Positions 13,298 to 13,432 of a DNA stretch of 13,432 bases are shown in pieces (position 1 is the first letter of the stretch; the number at the start of each line of letters is the position of its first letter). This stretch comes from Deltaproteobacteria bacterium (GTDB lineage Bacteria; Desulfobacterota; Syntrophia; Syntrophales; UBA2210): assembly GCA_016935935.1 (NCBI GenBank), contig JAFGPZ010000052.1, positions 1 to 13,432 on the forward strand. Reading direction: 5' to 3'. The notes under the pieces were generated by a model, which was not told the DNA's origin, did not search any database, and was given only the letters and a program-made list of their open reading frames with translations. Both the position numbers and the translations under genes were made by a program.

Positions 13298-13432
13298 ATG
13301 GTTGAAAAGAAAATAAAGATCTTGGGAATTTGCGGAAGTGCCCGGCGAATGACGACGGACAGGGCCATGGAAGAGGTTCTCAAGGCAACCGAAGAGTTTG
13401 ATTGGGTGGAAACAGAATATATACATCTGGCA
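13298..13432 (+). CDS. NADPH-dependent FMN reductase-like flavoprotein (3' truncated)
   Basis: Only the first 45 residues are present; the frame is open at the right edge. It starts with a beta strand and the flavin phosphate-binding loop of the flavodoxin-like NADPH-dependent FMN reductase / iron-sulfur flavoprotein family: 'KILGICGSARRMTTDRAMEE' at residues 7-26, then a helix and 'WVETEYIHLA'. The GSxR segment followed by a helix that begins a few residues later is typical. Such proteins reduce flavin or quinone-like substrates; some anaerobe members carry a [4Fe-4S] cluster further along, which cannot be seen here. ATG 13298 is preceded by AGGGGA (13284-13289) with 8-nt spacing. It may supply electrons for the Mo/W enzyme or act in another operon. 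Confidence 0.8.
   Translation, partial: MVEKKIKILGICGSARRMTTDRAMEEVLKATEEFDWVETEYIHLA

Noticed and set aside
1..13432. tRNA, rRNA, CRISPR array, riboswitch, transposase or phage genes
   Set aside because: Looked for on both strands and none seen; the only tandem repeat is three CGAA units at 13102-13113, too short to matter.

Overview
The window reads like accessory catabolic DNA from an anaerobic bacterium, most likely a member of the Desulfobacterota (a sulfate reducer or syntroph). This is an inference from gene content: a GctAB-type CoA-transferase, a fused ADP-forming acyl-CoA synthetase, a cytoplasmic Mo/W-bisPGD enzyme, a branched-chain-amino-acid-type binding protein and REP-like intergenic palindromes. 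No rRNA, tRNA, CRISPR array, transposase or phage gene is visible. All genes lie on the + strand.

Layout. 2-901: 3' part of a LivK-type substrate-binding protein, then a long hairpin (942-981). 1281-3009: two overlapping genes for the alpha and beta subunits of a glutaconate-CoA-transferase-like enzyme, closed by a hairpin (3038-3077). 3126-6387: a closely spaced group of ADP-forming acyl-CoA synthetase, a 70-residue zinc-ribbon protein and an Amidohydrolase_2 (ACMSD/resorcylate-decarboxylase-like) protein. 6496-8028: a divergent glutamine-synthetase-family ligase, closed by a hairpin (8041-8080). 8214-11319: a molybdopterin oxidoreductase and a DHPS-like metallo-beta-lactamase-fold protein. 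11320-11755: intergenic DNA with a REP/MITE-like palindromic element, a possible gene remnant and a perfect 18-bp palindrome. 11756-12913: a class I/II aminotransferase. 13298-end: start of an NADPH-dependent FMN-reductase-like flavoprotein.

Working together (inference). Uptake, two ways of making or recovering CoA thioesters, a decarboxylase/hydrolase-like metalloenzyme, a gamma-glutamyl-type ligase, a Mo/W redox or hydration enzyme and a transaminase fit a pathway for a carboxylated, probably nitrogen-containing compound whose carbon ends as acyl-CoA and whose nitrogen goes to glutamate. The most suggestive point is the adjacency of an Amidohydrolase_2 gene and a GS-like gene, the same pair of domains that is fused in eukaryotic FluG and NodGS. 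The substrate cannot be read from the sequence.
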